Source: Hyphomicrobiales bacterium (GTDB lineage: Bacteria > Pseudomonadota > Alphaproteobacteria > Rhizobiales > Rhizobiaceae). From it: a stretch of DNA of 64,000 bases. Where the stretch lies: positions 186,001 to 250,000 of the forward strand of contig UEGQ01000003.1 in the NCBI GenBank assembly GCA_900466005.1, read 5' to 3'. Position numbers and translations under genes: made by a program. Shown in pieces: positions 45,581 to 54,826 of this stretch; the stretch's first letter is position 1, and the number at the start of each line of letters is the position of its first letter. The notes beneath the pieces were generated by a model, which had not been told where the DNA came from, did no database searches, and worked only from the letters and a program-made list of their open reading frames with translations.

Positions 45581-46381
45581 TCAGTGGACGGCCGCAGCAT
45601 AGGCGCCGGGTGTCAACCCGTATCGCTGGACGAAGGCACGGGTCAAATGACTCTGATCGGCGAAGCCGCTTGCGACCGCCGCTTCCGCAAGCGGAGAGCC
45701 AGCGTCGATGAGGCGTCGTGCCATGTCGATCCGCCTCTGGATCTGGTAGGCGTGCGGCGTGAAACCGGTCTGCCGTACAAAGGCCCGAAGCAGCTGAAAT
45801 TTGCCGAGGCCGGCGTCCTGTGCCAGTTCGCCGAGGGTCACCGGACGTGCGGGGTCGTCATCGAGCAGTATTGCAGCGCGTCGGATGCTGGCACTCTTCG
45901 CCGCGACTGTGGTCGCGCGAGGTTGCAACACGGAGGCGACGAGTGCCAGAAGGTCCGTTTCTCCCTTGAGAAGCGTTCCGGTTTCTGCCGTCGTGGTGGC
46001 GAAGAAGCGTTGAAATCTCTCCGCGAGGCGGGCGTCACGGATGACCGGATGTTCGAACTCGAACGTTCCCCTGCCGCCGTCGGTGATGTCCAGTGTCGCG
46101 GCCGCTATTGTCTCGGGCAGGAGGTAGAGCATCTGCCAGAAACGACCGTGGTCTCCGATCGGTGCGCCGTCGTGCACCTCGCCGGGATTGACGGTGATAA
46201 TGTCTCCCGGACCGGCCTCGACGAGGCCGCGCCCGCTCAGGGATTTCTGCGCACCACGTCGGATGATCCCGATGCCGAAGGCGTCGTGTGTGTGGCGCGG
46301 GAAGCTGTGTCGCGTGTCGGCAGTCACTGCGGTCACGCCGAAAAACGCAGTGTTCGCAATCTTGAATCGGCCCTTACTCAT
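45581..46381 (-). CDS. AraC family transcription regulator
   Basis: 266 residues: an N-terminal cupin sensor (RHSFPRHTHDAFGIGIIRRG, GPGDIITVNPGEVHDGAP) and a C-terminal AraC double helix-turn-helix (LGELAQDAGLGKFQLLRAFVRQTG and EAAVASGFADQSHLTRAFVQRYGLTPGAY). It is upstream of and co-directional with a LysE exporter, which it probably activates. The inducer is unknown. Confidence 0.92.
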   Translation of the reverse strand: MSKGRFKIANTAFFGVTAVTADTRHSFPRHTHDAFGIGIIRRGAQKSLSGRGLVEAGPGDIITVNPGEVHDGAPIGDHGRFWQMLYLLPETIAAATLDITDGGRGTFEFEHPVIRDARLAERFQRFFATTTAETGTLLKGETDLLALVASVLQPRATTVAAKSASIRRAAILLDDDPARPVTLGELAQDAGLGKFQLLRAFVRQTGFTPHAYQIQRRIDMARRLIDAGSPLAEAAVASGFADQSHLTRAFVQRYGLTPGAYAAAVH

Positions 46382-46514
46382 GCGCGCGACGGCTCCAAAA
46401 TGCTGCCTGGGTGGGCTCTGCCAGCGTCATGCAGAGTGCCAGTTTCGCCTTCCGGCGGCAACCGTCCTGCCCCAGTCTGGGTGACAGCCGCGGCGTTCTG
46501 TGCGAGAGGAAAGA

Positions 46515-46594
46515 GAGACAGGGGCGTCTGCCGACAGGCGGGCTGAGAAGGACCCTTTGAACCTGAACCAGATCATGCTGGCGGAGGGAGTCGT
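46515..46594 (+). ncRNA. TPP riboswitch (THI element)
   Basis: The conserved core is plain: AGGGGCG, then GGGCTGAGAA, then ACCCTTTGAACCTGA, then ATGCTGGCGGAGGGA, in the right order and spacing, closed by a GAC/GTC P1 start and end (46517-46519 with 46590-46592). The CUGAGA and the pyrophosphate-binding GCGNAGGGA are intact. It lies 60 bases upstream of thiD and should turn it off when thiamine pyrophosphate is high. Confidence 0.95.
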
Positions 46595-46628
46595 TTCGGG
46601 CGCAGGTTGCAAAGCCGAAGTCCTGTGA

Positions 46629-46647
46629 CCTCTCGGCCACGGAGAGG
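46629..46647 (+). promoter_or_regulatory. Shine-Dalgarno-sequestering hairpin of thiD
   Basis: CCTCTC (46629-46634) pairs perfectly with GAGAGG (46642-46647), and GGAGAGG is the thiD ribosome site six bases before the ATG. This is the expected expression platform of a translational TPP riboswitch; a ligand-dependent switch must free or trap the CCTCTC strand. Confidence 0.7.
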
Positions 46648-46653
46648 CTGAAG

Positions 46654-47514
46654 ATGACCGACATTCACAATATGGCAGGGCGGAGCTCGCCGGTGGCAGC
46701 GATTGCCAATGTCCTGTCGATCGCCGGTTCCGATCCGTCAGGCGGTGCCGGCATACAGGCCGATCTCAAGACCTTTTCGGCGCTGGGCGTCTACGGTATG
46801 GCGGTGGCAACCGCCCTGACGGCGCAGAACACCCAAGGCGTGACCGGCATACACGTCGTGCCGCCGGAATTCGTCGCGGAGCAGATCCGGACGGTCTTCG
46901 CCGATATCCGCGTGAGCGCCGTAAAGATCGGCATGATCGCCGATGCTGAGATTGCGGGAGCCGTGGCCAATGTACTTGCTCGTCATCGCGAGGCGCCGGT
47001 TGTTCTCGATCCGGTGATGATCGCCAAGGGCGGCGCGTCACTGCTCGTAGAAGAGGCGGTGACGGTCCTCACGAGACGGCTCTTGCGGCTCGCGACAGTC
47101 GTCACGCCGAACCTGCCGGAAGCTGCGACCCTGCTCGGAGAACCGGAGGCTCGCGACCGGAAGGAAATGGCCGGTCAGGCGCTCCGCCTCATGCGGCTTG
47201 GCGCGAAGACGGTTTTGGTGAAGGGGGGACACCTTCCGGGAATCGACAGTCCGGATGTACTCGCATCTGCGGCGGGCCTCACCTGGTTCGAGGCACCGCG
47301 CGTTGCGACCCGCAACACGCACGGCACCGGCTGTACGCTGTCGAGCGCGATTGCCGCCGAGCTTGCCAAGGGAGCGTCGCCGGAAGAGGCTGTCGCTGTC
47401 GCAAAAGCCTACGTCGCCGCAGCGATCAATGCCGCGGACGCCCTGAACGTCGGCTCCGGGCACGGGCCGGTGCACCACTTTCACGCGCTGTGGAGAGGCG
47501 AAGGCGCGCCGTAA
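46654..47514 (+). CDS. thiD: Hydroxymethylpyrimidine (phosphate) kinase
   Basis: 286 residues of the ribokinase fold, phosphorylating HMP and HMP-phosphate for thiamine synthesis. GSDPSGGAGIQADLKTF at residues 27-43 binds substrate, and NTHGTGCTLSSAIAAEL near residue 215 holds the catalytic aspartate-equivalent and anion hole (GTGC). Single gene under a TPP riboswitch; the rest of thiamine synthesis is elsewhere. Confidence 0.97.
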   Translation: MTDIHNMAGRSSPVAAIANVLSIAGSDPSGGAGIQADLKTFSALGVYGMAVATALTAQNTQGVTGIHVVPPEFVAEQIRTVFADIRVSAVKIGMIADAEIAGAVANVLARHREAPVVLDPVMIAKGGASLLVEEAVTVLTRRLLRLATVVTPNLPEAATLLGEPEARDRKEMAGQALRLMRLGAKTVLVKGGHLPGIDSPDVLASAAGLTWFEAPRVATRNTHGTGCTLSSAIAAELAKGASPEEAVAVAKAYVAAAINAADALNVGSGHGPVHHFHALWRGEGAP

Positions 47515-47526
47515 CCGGTTAGACCG

Positions 47527-48057
47527 TCAGGGCATCTGCGAGTCGAACGTTATTTCCTCGCCGTCGACGGCGAATGTGCCGTAGCCGCGATGATGAATGG
47601 TCCGCGGCGCCGTTTGGGCGGGGTCATACCACGCCTTCACCACCTCCAGGACGAACAGATTGTAGCGCGTGACGAAGCCCTGATCGACCACGCGGCATTC
47701 GAGATTGACGAAGCATTCGCTTATGAGTGGTGCGCGCACCTCCTCGGCGGGCAGCGGCGTCAGCCCGGTCGTCGTGAACTTGTCGGTGTCCCGGCCGGAG
47801 CAATTCCCGACCGCGACGACTTTCCCGGCAAGCTCGACCGTCGGGATGGCGATCACGCATTCCCCCGTCTGCTGCAGGGCGTGAAAGCTGTGATCGGCAC
47901 CGCTGACGATGCAGGCAATCATCGGCGGGGTGAATTCCATCATCATGTGCCAGGACATGGTCATCACGTTCGGCCGCCCGGCTTCCGAGGTGGTCAGGAG
48001 GACGACAGGACCGGGCTCGATGAGTTGGTAGACCTTGGCAAGCGGGAATTCCTTCAT
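47527..48057 (-). CDS. Flavin reductase family protein
   Basis: 176 residues of the FMN-binding split-barrel (flavin reductase-like/DIM6-NTAB) type: PVVLLTTSEAGRPNVMTMSWHMMMEFTPPM is the flavin-binding region, with HSFHALQQTGECVIAIP and a later ECFVNLECRVVD. It probably reduces free FMN or serves as an electron-transfer flavoprotein; the partner is unknown. Faces thiD. Confidence 0.88.
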   Translation of the reverse strand: MKEFPLAKVYQLIEPGPVVLLTTSEAGRPNVMTMSWHMMMEFTPPMIACIVSGADHSFHALQQTGECVIAIPTVELAGKVVAVGNCSGRDTDKFTTTGLTPLPAEEVRAPLISECFVNLECRVVDQGFVTRYNLFVLEVVKAWYDPAQTAPRTIHHRGYGTFAVDGEEITFDSQMP

Positions 48058-48096
48058 CAGTGCGGTCCTTTTGTCGGCGAGTTCGGTCTCTTGCTT

Positions 48097-48501
48097 TCAG
48101 TCTCCGTCTTTCCCGGGCAAGGCACGGAGGTCATGGATGAACGGCAACGCCGAGCGCAACCAGAACTGTCGGCTGGGCGTCAGTTGCCTGCGCTGGCGGA
48201 TCGTGCCGATGCGAATGCCGATCCGGGCGTCATTCGCGTCACCACTGGCACGATAGATTGGCGATCCGCATTTCGGGCAGAAGTATTGCACACTCACCGC
48301 ACCACTGTCGCCGACCTTTGCGTAGGCCTTCGGGGCATTGCCGCGAACGGTGAAACGATCGCGGGTCGCGGCGACCGTCACACGGTAGGCGCTTCCCGTC
48401 AGCAACTGGCAGTCCGTGCAATGACAGATCGAAACCTGAGTAGGGTCGACGTCCGCTTCGTACCGCACGTAACCGCAGTGACATTGCCCGTCGATATGCA
48501 T
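48097..48501 (-). CDS. GFA family zinc protein
   Basis: 134 residues with all zinc-site cysteines of the Gfa/CENP-V fold: GQCHCGYVRYE, CHCTDCQLLTGSAYR and FCPKCGSPIY. The type member was described as a glutathione-dependent formaldehyde-activating enzyme, but that activity is not general. AGGAGG precedes the ATG, a strong ribosome site. Confidence 0.9.
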   Translation of the reverse strand: MHIDGQCHCGYVRYEADVDPTQVSICHCTDCQLLTGSAYRVTVAATRDRFTVRGNAPKAYAKVGDSGAVSVQYFCPKCGSPIYRASGDANDARIGIRIGTIRQRRQLTPSRQFWLRSALPFIHDLRALPGKDGD

Positions 48502-48570
48502 CGGCGCCTCCTTTCGGGTTCTCTTCTATGGAACCTAGAGCGGATCGCCACAGTGTCGAACGCGATATCC

Positions 48571-48601
48571 GACGGCGCCGGGCGTGAAGCCCGGCGCCGT
48601 C
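48571..48601 (-). terminator. Strong hairpin after the pirin gene
   Basis: A perfect 13-base stem (48571-48583 with 48589-48601) with a five-base loop lies 12 bases downstream of the pirin stop on the minus strand. Its G+C-rich stem has no T-run. It should end or stabilise the pirin transcript and separate it from the GFA gene. Confidence 0.7.
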
Positions 48602-48613
48602 GCATTGCTGCCT

Positions 48614-49525
48614 TCAGTGATCGGCTTTGATGAAAGTGCCGTTCTGCAGATCGCGCATCGCCTGCATCAGTTCCTCGCGGGTGTTCATGACGATCGGTCC
48701 GTGCCAGGCGACCGGTTCGCGGATCGGCTTGCCCGTGACGAGAAGGAAGCGGATACCCTCTTCGCCGGCCTGCACCGTGACCTCGTCGCCGGTGTCGAAG
48801 ACGACGAGCGTGCGGTTGCCGGAAAGATCCCGGATGTTGAGTTCCTGGCCCTGGTACTCCTTCTCCACCTTCACGCCGAAGGGCTTCGAGGCGTCGCGGA
48901 AGGTGCCCGAGCCGGCGAAGATATAGGCGAATGCTGAGCGGTAGGTATCGACCGGGAAGCTTTTCCTCTTGCCCGGCGGCACCGAGATGTCGAGATAGAC
49001 GGGCTCGGCGGCAATACCGTCGACGGGACCGGTCTTGCCCCAGAAGTCTCCTGTGATGACGCGGACTGCGGTGCCGTCATCGTCGACGATCACGGGAATG
49101 TCCGCGCTCTTGATGTCCTGGTAGCGCGGCGCCGTCATCTTCAGCGACGACGGCAGGTTCGCCCAGAGCTGGAAACCGTGCATTCTGCCGGCGAAGTCGC
49201 CTTTCGGCATTTCCTGGTGCATGATGCCGCTTCCCGCCGTCATCCACTGCACGTCACCGGCACCGAGCAGGCCCTGATTGCCGAGGCTGTCGCCGTGTTC
49301 GACGGTGCCGGCAAGGACGTAGGTGATGGTCTCGATGCCGCGATGGGGATGCCACGGAAAGCCGCGGAGGTAATCCGACGGATTGTCGTTGCGGAAATCG
49401 TCCATCATCAGGAAGGGATCGGTCATCGACGGATCGCCGAAGCCGAAGACCCGATGCAACTTGACACCGGCTCCTTCCATCGTCGGCGTGGCGCGACTTT
49501 CATGTTTCACAGGTCGAATGGACAT
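48614..49525 (-). CDS. Pirin family protein
   Basis: 303 residues, double-cupin. The metal ligands are His59 and His61 (WHPHRG), His103 and Glu105 (IMHQEMP). Bacterial pirins include quercetinases and regulators of central metabolism. ATG 49525 with AAAGGAG upstream gives the family start MSIRPV; the longer frame has no ribosome site. Transcribed alone. Confidence 0.94.
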   Translation of the reverse strand: MSIRPVKHESRATPTMEGAGVKLHRVFGFGDPSMTDPFLMMDDFRNDNPSDYLRGFPWHPHRGIETITYVLAGTVEHGDSLGNQGLLGAGDVQWMTAGSGIMHQEMPKGDFAGRMHGFQLWANLPSSLKMTAPRYQDIKSADIPVIVDDDGTAVRVITGDFWGKTGPVDGIAAEPVYLDISVPPGKRKSFPVDTYRSAFAYIFAGSGTFRDASKPFGVKVEKEYQGQELNIRDLSGNRTLVVFDTGDEVTVQAGEEGIRFLLVTGKPIREPVAWHGPIVMNTREELMQAMRDLQNGTFIKADH

Positions 49526-49766
49526 TGAATTGCTCCTTTCGAGCGGAATTTCAGTTGCCCCCAATATAGGGAAATCCGGCGGGTGGCGAAGACCGTTCCC
49601 CGGAACGCAGTGTTCACAGAACGCAATTCTCCGGCGCAAAATGTGATCGCGCCGGCCAGTCAAAATTCGGCCGCGAATGGGCTATTTAGCTTTCGTTATC
49701 CAATTCAGGCAAAAATAGTTAATCCCTTGCCGCCATTGGCGGAACGCATCCGGAGTCTATTGCAGC

Positions 49767-50579
49767 ATGTGTCGCTGGGCAGCCTATCGCGGTCAACCGA
49801 TCTATCTCGAAGAGCTCGTCACCTCTCCCGCGCATTCCCTCATAGAGCAGTCCCATTGCGCAACCCGCGCGAAGACGGCGACCAACGCAGACGGTTTCGG
49901 CATCGCCTGGTATGGAGATCGCCCGGAACCCGGACGCTTCCGCGATGTTCTGCCCGCCTGGTCCGACTGCAATCTCAAGAGTATGGCGCGGCAGATCCGT
50001 TCACGGCTCTTTCTGGCGCATGTCCGGGCGGCGACGCACGGTTCTACGCGTCGGGACAACTGCCATCCCTTCGTCTGCGACACCTGGTCCTTTATGCATA
50101 ATGGTCAGATCGACCACTTCGATCGCCTGCGCCGATCGATGGAATCGATGCTCGACGACGAACACTTCAATGCTCGTGTCGGCACGACCGACTCCGAACT
50201 TCTGTTCCTGCTCGCGCTGCAGTTCGGCATGCGCGAGCGGCCGCTCGCCGCCATGGCCGAGGCGATAGGCTTTGTCGAGCAGCTGAGCCTCAATCTGACC
50301 GGCAGCGCAAAGGTACGGTTCACCGCCGCCTTCTCCGACGGGCACACGCTTCATGCGGTGCGCTACGCGACCGATGCCTATGCGCCGACCCTCTTCGCCG
50401 CGCCGATGGGGGAGGGCGGGCACTGCCTCGTTTCCGAGCCGCTCAACGATGATACCGATGCGTGGATGGAGATTCCGGCCGGTAGCGCGGTGACACTCTC
50501 GGAAAAGGGGATCGAAGTTGTCCGTTTCCAACCGTCAGCTGACGGTGCGGTTGTGCTGCCGCCGGCGATGGCGAGCTGA
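49767..50579 (+). CDS. Class II glutamine amidotransferase (YafJ/EgtC-like)
   Basis: 270 residues. The nucleophile is Cys2 directly after the initiator (MCRWAAYRG), as the Ntn fold needs; NADGFGIAWYG, HVRAATHG and FMHNGQID are the remaining amidotransferase motifs. No synthetase domain is attached. EgtC cleaves a gamma-glutamyl group in ergothioneine synthesis, but no egtB or egtD is nearby, so the substrate is unknown. Confidence 0.92.
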   Translation: MCRWAAYRGQPIYLEELVTSPAHSLIEQSHCATRAKTATNADGFGIAWYGDRPEPGRFRDVLPAWSDCNLKSMARQIRSRLFLAHVRAATHGSTRRDNCHPFVCDTWSFMHNGQIDHFDRLRRSMESMLDDEHFNARVGTTDSELLFLLALQFGMRERPLAAMAEAIGFVEQLSLNLTGSAKVRFTAAFSDGHTLHAVRYATDAYAPTLFAAPMGEGGHCLVSEPLNDDTDAWMEIPAGSAVTLSEKGIEVVRFQPSADGAVVLPPAMAS

Positions 50580-50594
50580 GTGGCCGCTCTCTTC

Positions 50595-50948
50595 TCAGAC
50601 TGGAATACCAAGCTCCGCCCTGACTTTCTTCGTAAGGCCGGCGGCGACAAGCTCGTAGGAGCGGTGGAGATAATGGTGCAGTTCATCATCTGACAGCGGC
50701 GCCGTCGGTGAGACGGCGACCCACTTGCGCTTGGCGAAATAGGGCGCCTGGCCGGCGCCGTCGAGCGCGGTCAGGATCTCGAAGCTCTCCTCGCTGACCT
50801 TGAATGCGATCTTGGCGCCGTCGTCGTTCAAGACCGCAAAAACCTTGTCGCCGACTTTGGCGACGCGTGACTCCCATTGGTCCACGAGGGTCACTCCAGC
50901 CAAGCCGGTGACGAAGGCGTCGAAGTCCGCACGTTCGAAGAGGCTCAT
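50595..50948 (-). CDS. MmcQ/YjbR family protein
   Basis: 117 residues of the CyaY-like DNA-binding-fold family: VAKVGDKVFAVLNDDGAKIAFKV, APYFAKRKWVAVSP and LHHYLHRSYELVAAGL. The function is not established. Its ATG overlaps the coaBC stop by four bases, so it is translated with coaBC. Confidence 0.92.
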   Translation of the reverse strand: MSLFERADFDAFVTGLAGVTLVDQWESRVAKVGDKVFAVLNDDGAKIAFKVSEESFEILTALDGAGQAPYFAKRKWVAVSPTAPLSDDELHHYLHRSYELVAAGLTKKVRAELGIPV

Positions 50949-52165
50949 CGAAGTGCTCCTTGGTTCAGGTGCTCGGCGATCCAGCTTGCCAGACGCTCGG
51001 CGACGTCATCCTTGTCGAGTTCCGGCCATTCCTCGACCCCCGACTTGCTGATCAGTTTCACGCGGTTGCGCGTGCCGCCCATCACGCCGGTTCCCGGCGA
51101 GACGTCGTTGGCGACGATCAGGTCGGCACCCTTCTTTTCGAGTTTGATGCGGCCGTTCTGCTCGACATCCTGGGTTTCGGCGGCGAAGCCGACCACGATC
51201 GTCGGGCGCTTCTCATGGTGTCCTATCGTTCTGAGGATATCGGGATTCTCGGTAAGCTGCAGCGGAGCAGGAGCCTCCCCCGGTGCCTTCTTGATCTTCT
51301 GGCCGGCGGAGGTCGCCACGCGCCAGTCGGCGACGGCCGCGACCATGACCGCGATATCTGCCGGCAGGCGCGAAATAACCGCGTCACGCATCTCTTCTGC
51401 CCTCTCCACATGAAGCGTGGTGACACCGGCGGGATCTGGAATGGCCACGGGGCCGGATATGAGGGTGACCTCTGCGCCGAGCTTCGCCAGCGCCGCTGCG
51501 ATCGCATGGCCCTGCCGTCCGGACGAGCGATTGGCGATATAGCGGACCGGGTCGATCGGTTCATGCGTCGGCCCCGACGTGACGATTGCCGTCCGGCCGG
51601 CGAGTGGTTTCGGACCGTTATCCAGAAGGGCTTCCGCCGCTGCAACGATATCGAGCGGCTCGGCCATGCGGCCGAGCCCCCGTTCGCCGGCCTCCGCCAT
51701 TTCGCCTTGCGCAGGGCCGACGAAGGTCACGCCGTCCTCCTTCAGCAGTGCAACGTTACGACGCGTTGCCGGGTTCGACCACATCATGGGGTTCATCGCC
51801 GGAGCCATCAGGACGGGACGCGAGCGCGCAAGCAGCACGGTCGAGGCAAGATCATCGGCAAGGCCGTTGGCCACCTTCGCCATCAGGTCGGCAGTGGCAG
51901 GGGCAACCACGATGAGGTCGCACTCCCGCGCAAGACGGATATGGCCGACGTCCTGCTCGTCTTCCCGGGAGAAGAGGTCGGTGTAGACATGGCTCGCGGA
52001 GAGTGCGCCGACCGCAAGGGGGGTGACGAATTCCTGCGCGGCTCGCGTCATGACCGGCCGGACCGTCGCGCCGCGCTCGCGCAGTCGACGGATGAGGTCA
52101 AGGCTCTTGTAGGCGGCGATGCCGCCGGAAATGACAAGGAGGATGCGTTTGGCGGATAAGCTCAT
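50945..52165 (-). CDS. coaBC: Phosphopantothenoylcysteine decarboxylase / synthetase
   Basis: 406 residues, bifunctional coenzyme A enzyme (Dfp). The CoaC flavodoxin-like part shows ISGGIAAYKSLDLIRRL, and PAMNPMMWSNPATRRN the substrate clamp; the CoaB part has TSGPTHEPIDPVRYIANRSSGRQG (the ANRSSG asparagine for acyl-cytidylate) and AAVADWR. Family length. It ends over the MmcQ/YjbR start. Confidence 0.96.
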   Translation of the reverse strand: MSLSAKRILLVISGGIAAYKSLDLIRRLRERGATVRPVMTRAAQEFVTPLAVGALSASHVYTDLFSREDEQDVGHIRLARECDLIVVAPATADLMAKVANGLADDLASTVLLARSRPVLMAPAMNPMMWSNPATRRNVALLKEDGVTFVGPAQGEMAEAGERGLGRMAEPLDIVAAAEALLDNGPKPLAGRTAIVTSGPTHEPIDPVRYIANRSSGRQGHAIAAALAKLGAEVTLISGPVAIPDPAGVTTLHVERAEEMRDAVISRLPADIAVMVAAVADWRVATSAGQKIKKAPGEAPAPLQLTENPDILRTIGHHEKRPTIVVGFAAETQDVEQNGRIKLEKKGADLIVANDVSPGTGVMGGTRNRVKLISKSGVEEWPELDKDDVAERLASWIAEHLNQGALR

Positions 52166-52265
52166 CTGATGGTCCGGTCGCTCGTTTGCGCGAACCTAGC
52201 GCAAGGCACGGCAAATCGAAATCGATTTTCGCACACCGGTCCTGTGATGCCGTGCGGGCGCCGGA

Positions 52266-53840
52266 TCAGCTGATCTGGACAGCGATGTAGACGAGTGATG
52301 CCGCGATGACCCAGAGCGCCAGGCGGCCGAGCCTGCCGTGGCGGGCCTCGGACCGGCCGATTGCGTCCGTGGTCTCCCGGTCGAGGCGCAGGCCGTTCTC
52401 GCTCATCGCCATCAGTTCGGCATGGAACTTCTCGGTCTTCACCGCGATCTCGGGGATCGCCTCGGCGAGCCGAACGGCCGCGTGCAGTCCATCCTTCAGG
52501 TCCGTGACGATCCGCTTGGGGCCGAGATTGTCGCGAATCCAGCCGGAGACGACGGGTTCGGAGGCCTTCCACATGTTGAACTGTGGATTGAGCATACGTG
52601 CCACGCCCTCGACCACGACCATGGTCTTCTGCAGCATCACGAGCTCGGGACGGGTCGCCATGTCGAAGAGCTCGGTGACCTCGAAGAGCAGCGTCAGCAA
52701 CCGCCCCATCGAAATCGTTTCAGCTGGTTGGCCGTGGATCGGCTCGCCGATGGCGCGGATCGCCTGCGCGAAGCTCGCGACATTGTGGTGGGAGGGAACG
52801 TAGCCGGCTTCGAAATGCACCTCCGCGACGCGCAGATAGTCGCGGGTGATGAAGCCGTAGAGGATCTCCGCCAGGAAGCGTCGCTCCTTCTTGCCGAGCC
52901 GACCGGCGATCCCGAGGTCGACGGCGACGATCATGCCGCTTTCGTCGACGAAGAGATTGCCGGGATGCATGTCGGCATGGAAGAAGCCGTCGCGCAGCGT
53001 GTGGCGCAGGAAGGACTGGATCAGCGTGTCGGCAAGCGCGTTGAGGTCGTAGCCCGCGGCCCTGAGTGCCTCGACATCGGACATCTTGATGCCGTCGATC
53101 CATTCCATGGTGACGACGTCACGCCCGGTGCGTTCCCAGTCAACGGCGGGGACCCGGAAGCCCGGATCGCTCTTCGTATTCTCGGCAAGCTCGGACAGGG
53201 CGGCGGCCTCGAGCCGAAGGTCCATCTCGACCTTGGTGGTTTGCTCGAGCGTTCGCGTCACTTCGACCGGCTTCAGCCGCCGCATATGCGGCAAGAAACG
53301 TTCCTGCAGGCGCGAGACGATGTACATCGCCTCGAGATCGGCGGCGAAGCGCCGGCGAACACCGGGACGGATGACCTTGATCGCAACCTTCCGGCGGCCC
53401 TGGCCAGTCTCGACCTCACCGAGGTGGACCTGTGCGATCGAGGCGGCAGCGATCGGTTCATCGAAGGAGGCGTAGAGTTCGCCGACGGGACGTCCGAGCG
53501 ACTCGCGGATAGAATTCTTGGCGGCTTCGGTCGGGAAGAAGTCCATCCGATCCTGCAGGCCGGAAAGGTCTTCCGCGATCTCCGCGCCGACGACGTCGGG
53601 GCGGGTGGCGAGGAACTGGCCGATCTTCACGTAGGATGGGCCGAGCCGGGCCACCGCCTTCGACAGACGATCCGAGCGTCGTTCGCGCATCGCGCGCTTG
53701 CGGGCGAGCAGCCCGGCGGCCGACTGGGCAAAGACGAGCATCGGCGGGAGGCCTTCGGAGGGCAGGGCGGATATTACACCCTCGCGCACCAGAACCCAAC
53801 CGACCCGCGCCAGGCGGAAATATGCGCCGATCGTGCTCAT
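52266..53840 (-). CDS. ubiB: UbiB, atypical kinase for ubiquinone synthesis
   Basis: 524 residues of the ABC1/UbiB/COQ8 protein-kinase-like family. The diagnostic KxGQ segment reads YVKIGQFLATRPDV, with an alanine-rich AAASIAQVHLGEV nucleotide loop, HADMHPGNLFV and VDLGIAGRL; the C-terminal WVIAASLVYIAVQIS is a membrane anchor. It supports ubiquinone synthesis as an ATPase at the membrane. It follows ubiE. Confidence 0.95.
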   Translation of the reverse strand: MSTIGAYFRLARVGWVLVREGVISALPSEGLPPMLVFAQSAAGLLARKRAMRERRSDRLSKAVARLGPSYVKIGQFLATRPDVVGAEIAEDLSGLQDRMDFFPTEAAKNSIRESLGRPVGELYASFDEPIAAASIAQVHLGEVETGQGRRKVAIKVIRPGVRRRFAADLEAMYIVSRLQERFLPHMRRLKPVEVTRTLEQTTKVEMDLRLEAAALSELAENTKSDPGFRVPAVDWERTGRDVVTMEWIDGIKMSDVEALRAAGYDLNALADTLIQSFLRHTLRDGFFHADMHPGNLFVDESGMIVAVDLGIAGRLGKKERRFLAEILYGFITRDYLRVAEVHFEAGYVPSHHNVASFAQAIRAIGEPIHGQPAETISMGRLLTLLFEVTELFDMATRPELVMLQKTMVVVEGVARMLNPQFNMWKASEPVVSGWIRDNLGPKRIVTDLKDGLHAAVRLAEAIPEIAVKTEKFHAELMAMSENGLRLDRETTDAIGRSEARHGRLGRLALWVIAASLVYIAVQIS

Positions 53841-53902
53841 CGTGCGTTGTCAGCCTTGAGCGCCCGGCCGCGGAGGGACTTCATGGAGGATGCCCTCATA
53901 GG

Positions 53903-54679
53903 TCAGAGCTTCCAACCGGAATGCAGCGCGGCGATACCACCGGTGTAGTTGGTGAAGGTGACACGCGAAAATCCGGCTTTTGAAATCATCGCTGCGAAGT
54001 CGCGTTGATTGGGGAACTTGCGGATGGACTCCACGAGATACTGGTAGGGTTCGGCGTCGCCTGTGATCATTTTGCCGAATTGCGGGATCGCCTTGAACGA
54101 CCACTCGTCGTAGAACCGGTCGAGCAGCGGCATGTCGACCTCCGAGAACTCGAGCACGAGGAGACGCCCGCCTCGTTTCAGTACGCGATACGCTTCCTTC
54201 AGCGCGACCTCGATATGCGGTACGTTCCGGATACCGAAAGCGATGGTATAGGCGTCGAAGCTGTTGTCCTCGAAGGGCAGTTCTTCGGCATTTGCCTCGA
54301 CAAAGGTGATATTGTCGGAGAGCCCTTTTTTTGTAGCCCTTTCGGCGCCGACGGCGAGCATGGAGCCGTTGATGTCGAGAACGGTCGCGTTTGCGAGGCG
54401 ATCGGAGGCTTCGATGATGCGGAAGGCGATGTCACCGGTTCCTCCGGCGACGTCGAGTACCTTGTATGCCGGATCCTTGCGGGGGTTGAGTGCTGCGACC
54501 ATGGCGTTCTTCCAGACTCGGTGAAGGCCTGCGGACATGACGTCGTTCATGATGTCGTAGCGCTTGGCCACCTTGTGGAAGACGTCGTTGACGAGACTCT
54601 GTTTCTCGCCTTCCTGCACATCGCGGAAGCCGTACGATGTCGCCATGCCGCCCTCGGCGGTCGTGCGGGTTTCAGCCAT
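53903..54679 (-). CDS. ubiE: Ubiquinone/menaquinone C-methyltransferase
   Basis: 258 residues. The UbiE signatures are [17 protein letters not shown] and [15 protein letters not shown], and [13 protein letters not shown] is the SAM loop; [17 protein letters not shown] is typical too. ATG 54679 is the family start; the frame continues upstream into mutM's promoter region without meaning. Co-directional with ubiB, divergent from mutM, the common alphaproteobacterial order. Confidence 0.96.
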   Translation of the reverse strand: MAETRTTAEGGMATSYGFRDVQEGEKQSLVNDVFHKVAKRYDIMNDVMSAGLHRVWKNAMVAALNPRKDPAYKVLDVAGGTGDIAFRIIEASDRLANATVLDINGSMLAVGAERATKKGLSDNITFVEANAEELPFEDNSFDAYTIAFGIRNVPHIEVALKEAYRVLKRGGRLLVLEFSEVDMPLLDRFYDEWSFKAIPQFGKMITGDAEPYQYLVESIRKFPNQRDFAAMISKAGFSRVTFTNYTGGIAALHSGWKL

Positions 54680-54826
54680 GTGCTCGCTCCATTGTCCTTT
54701 ATGGCCGGGTGACCATAGCGAAATCGTCCAAGGCACGCTATCTGTCTCGCCGGTACCGGCTGCGACACCTTCGCGCTGGTCTATAGACCACAAGAAGCGT
54801 GGTTGAAACAGAAAGATAGGCCAGCA

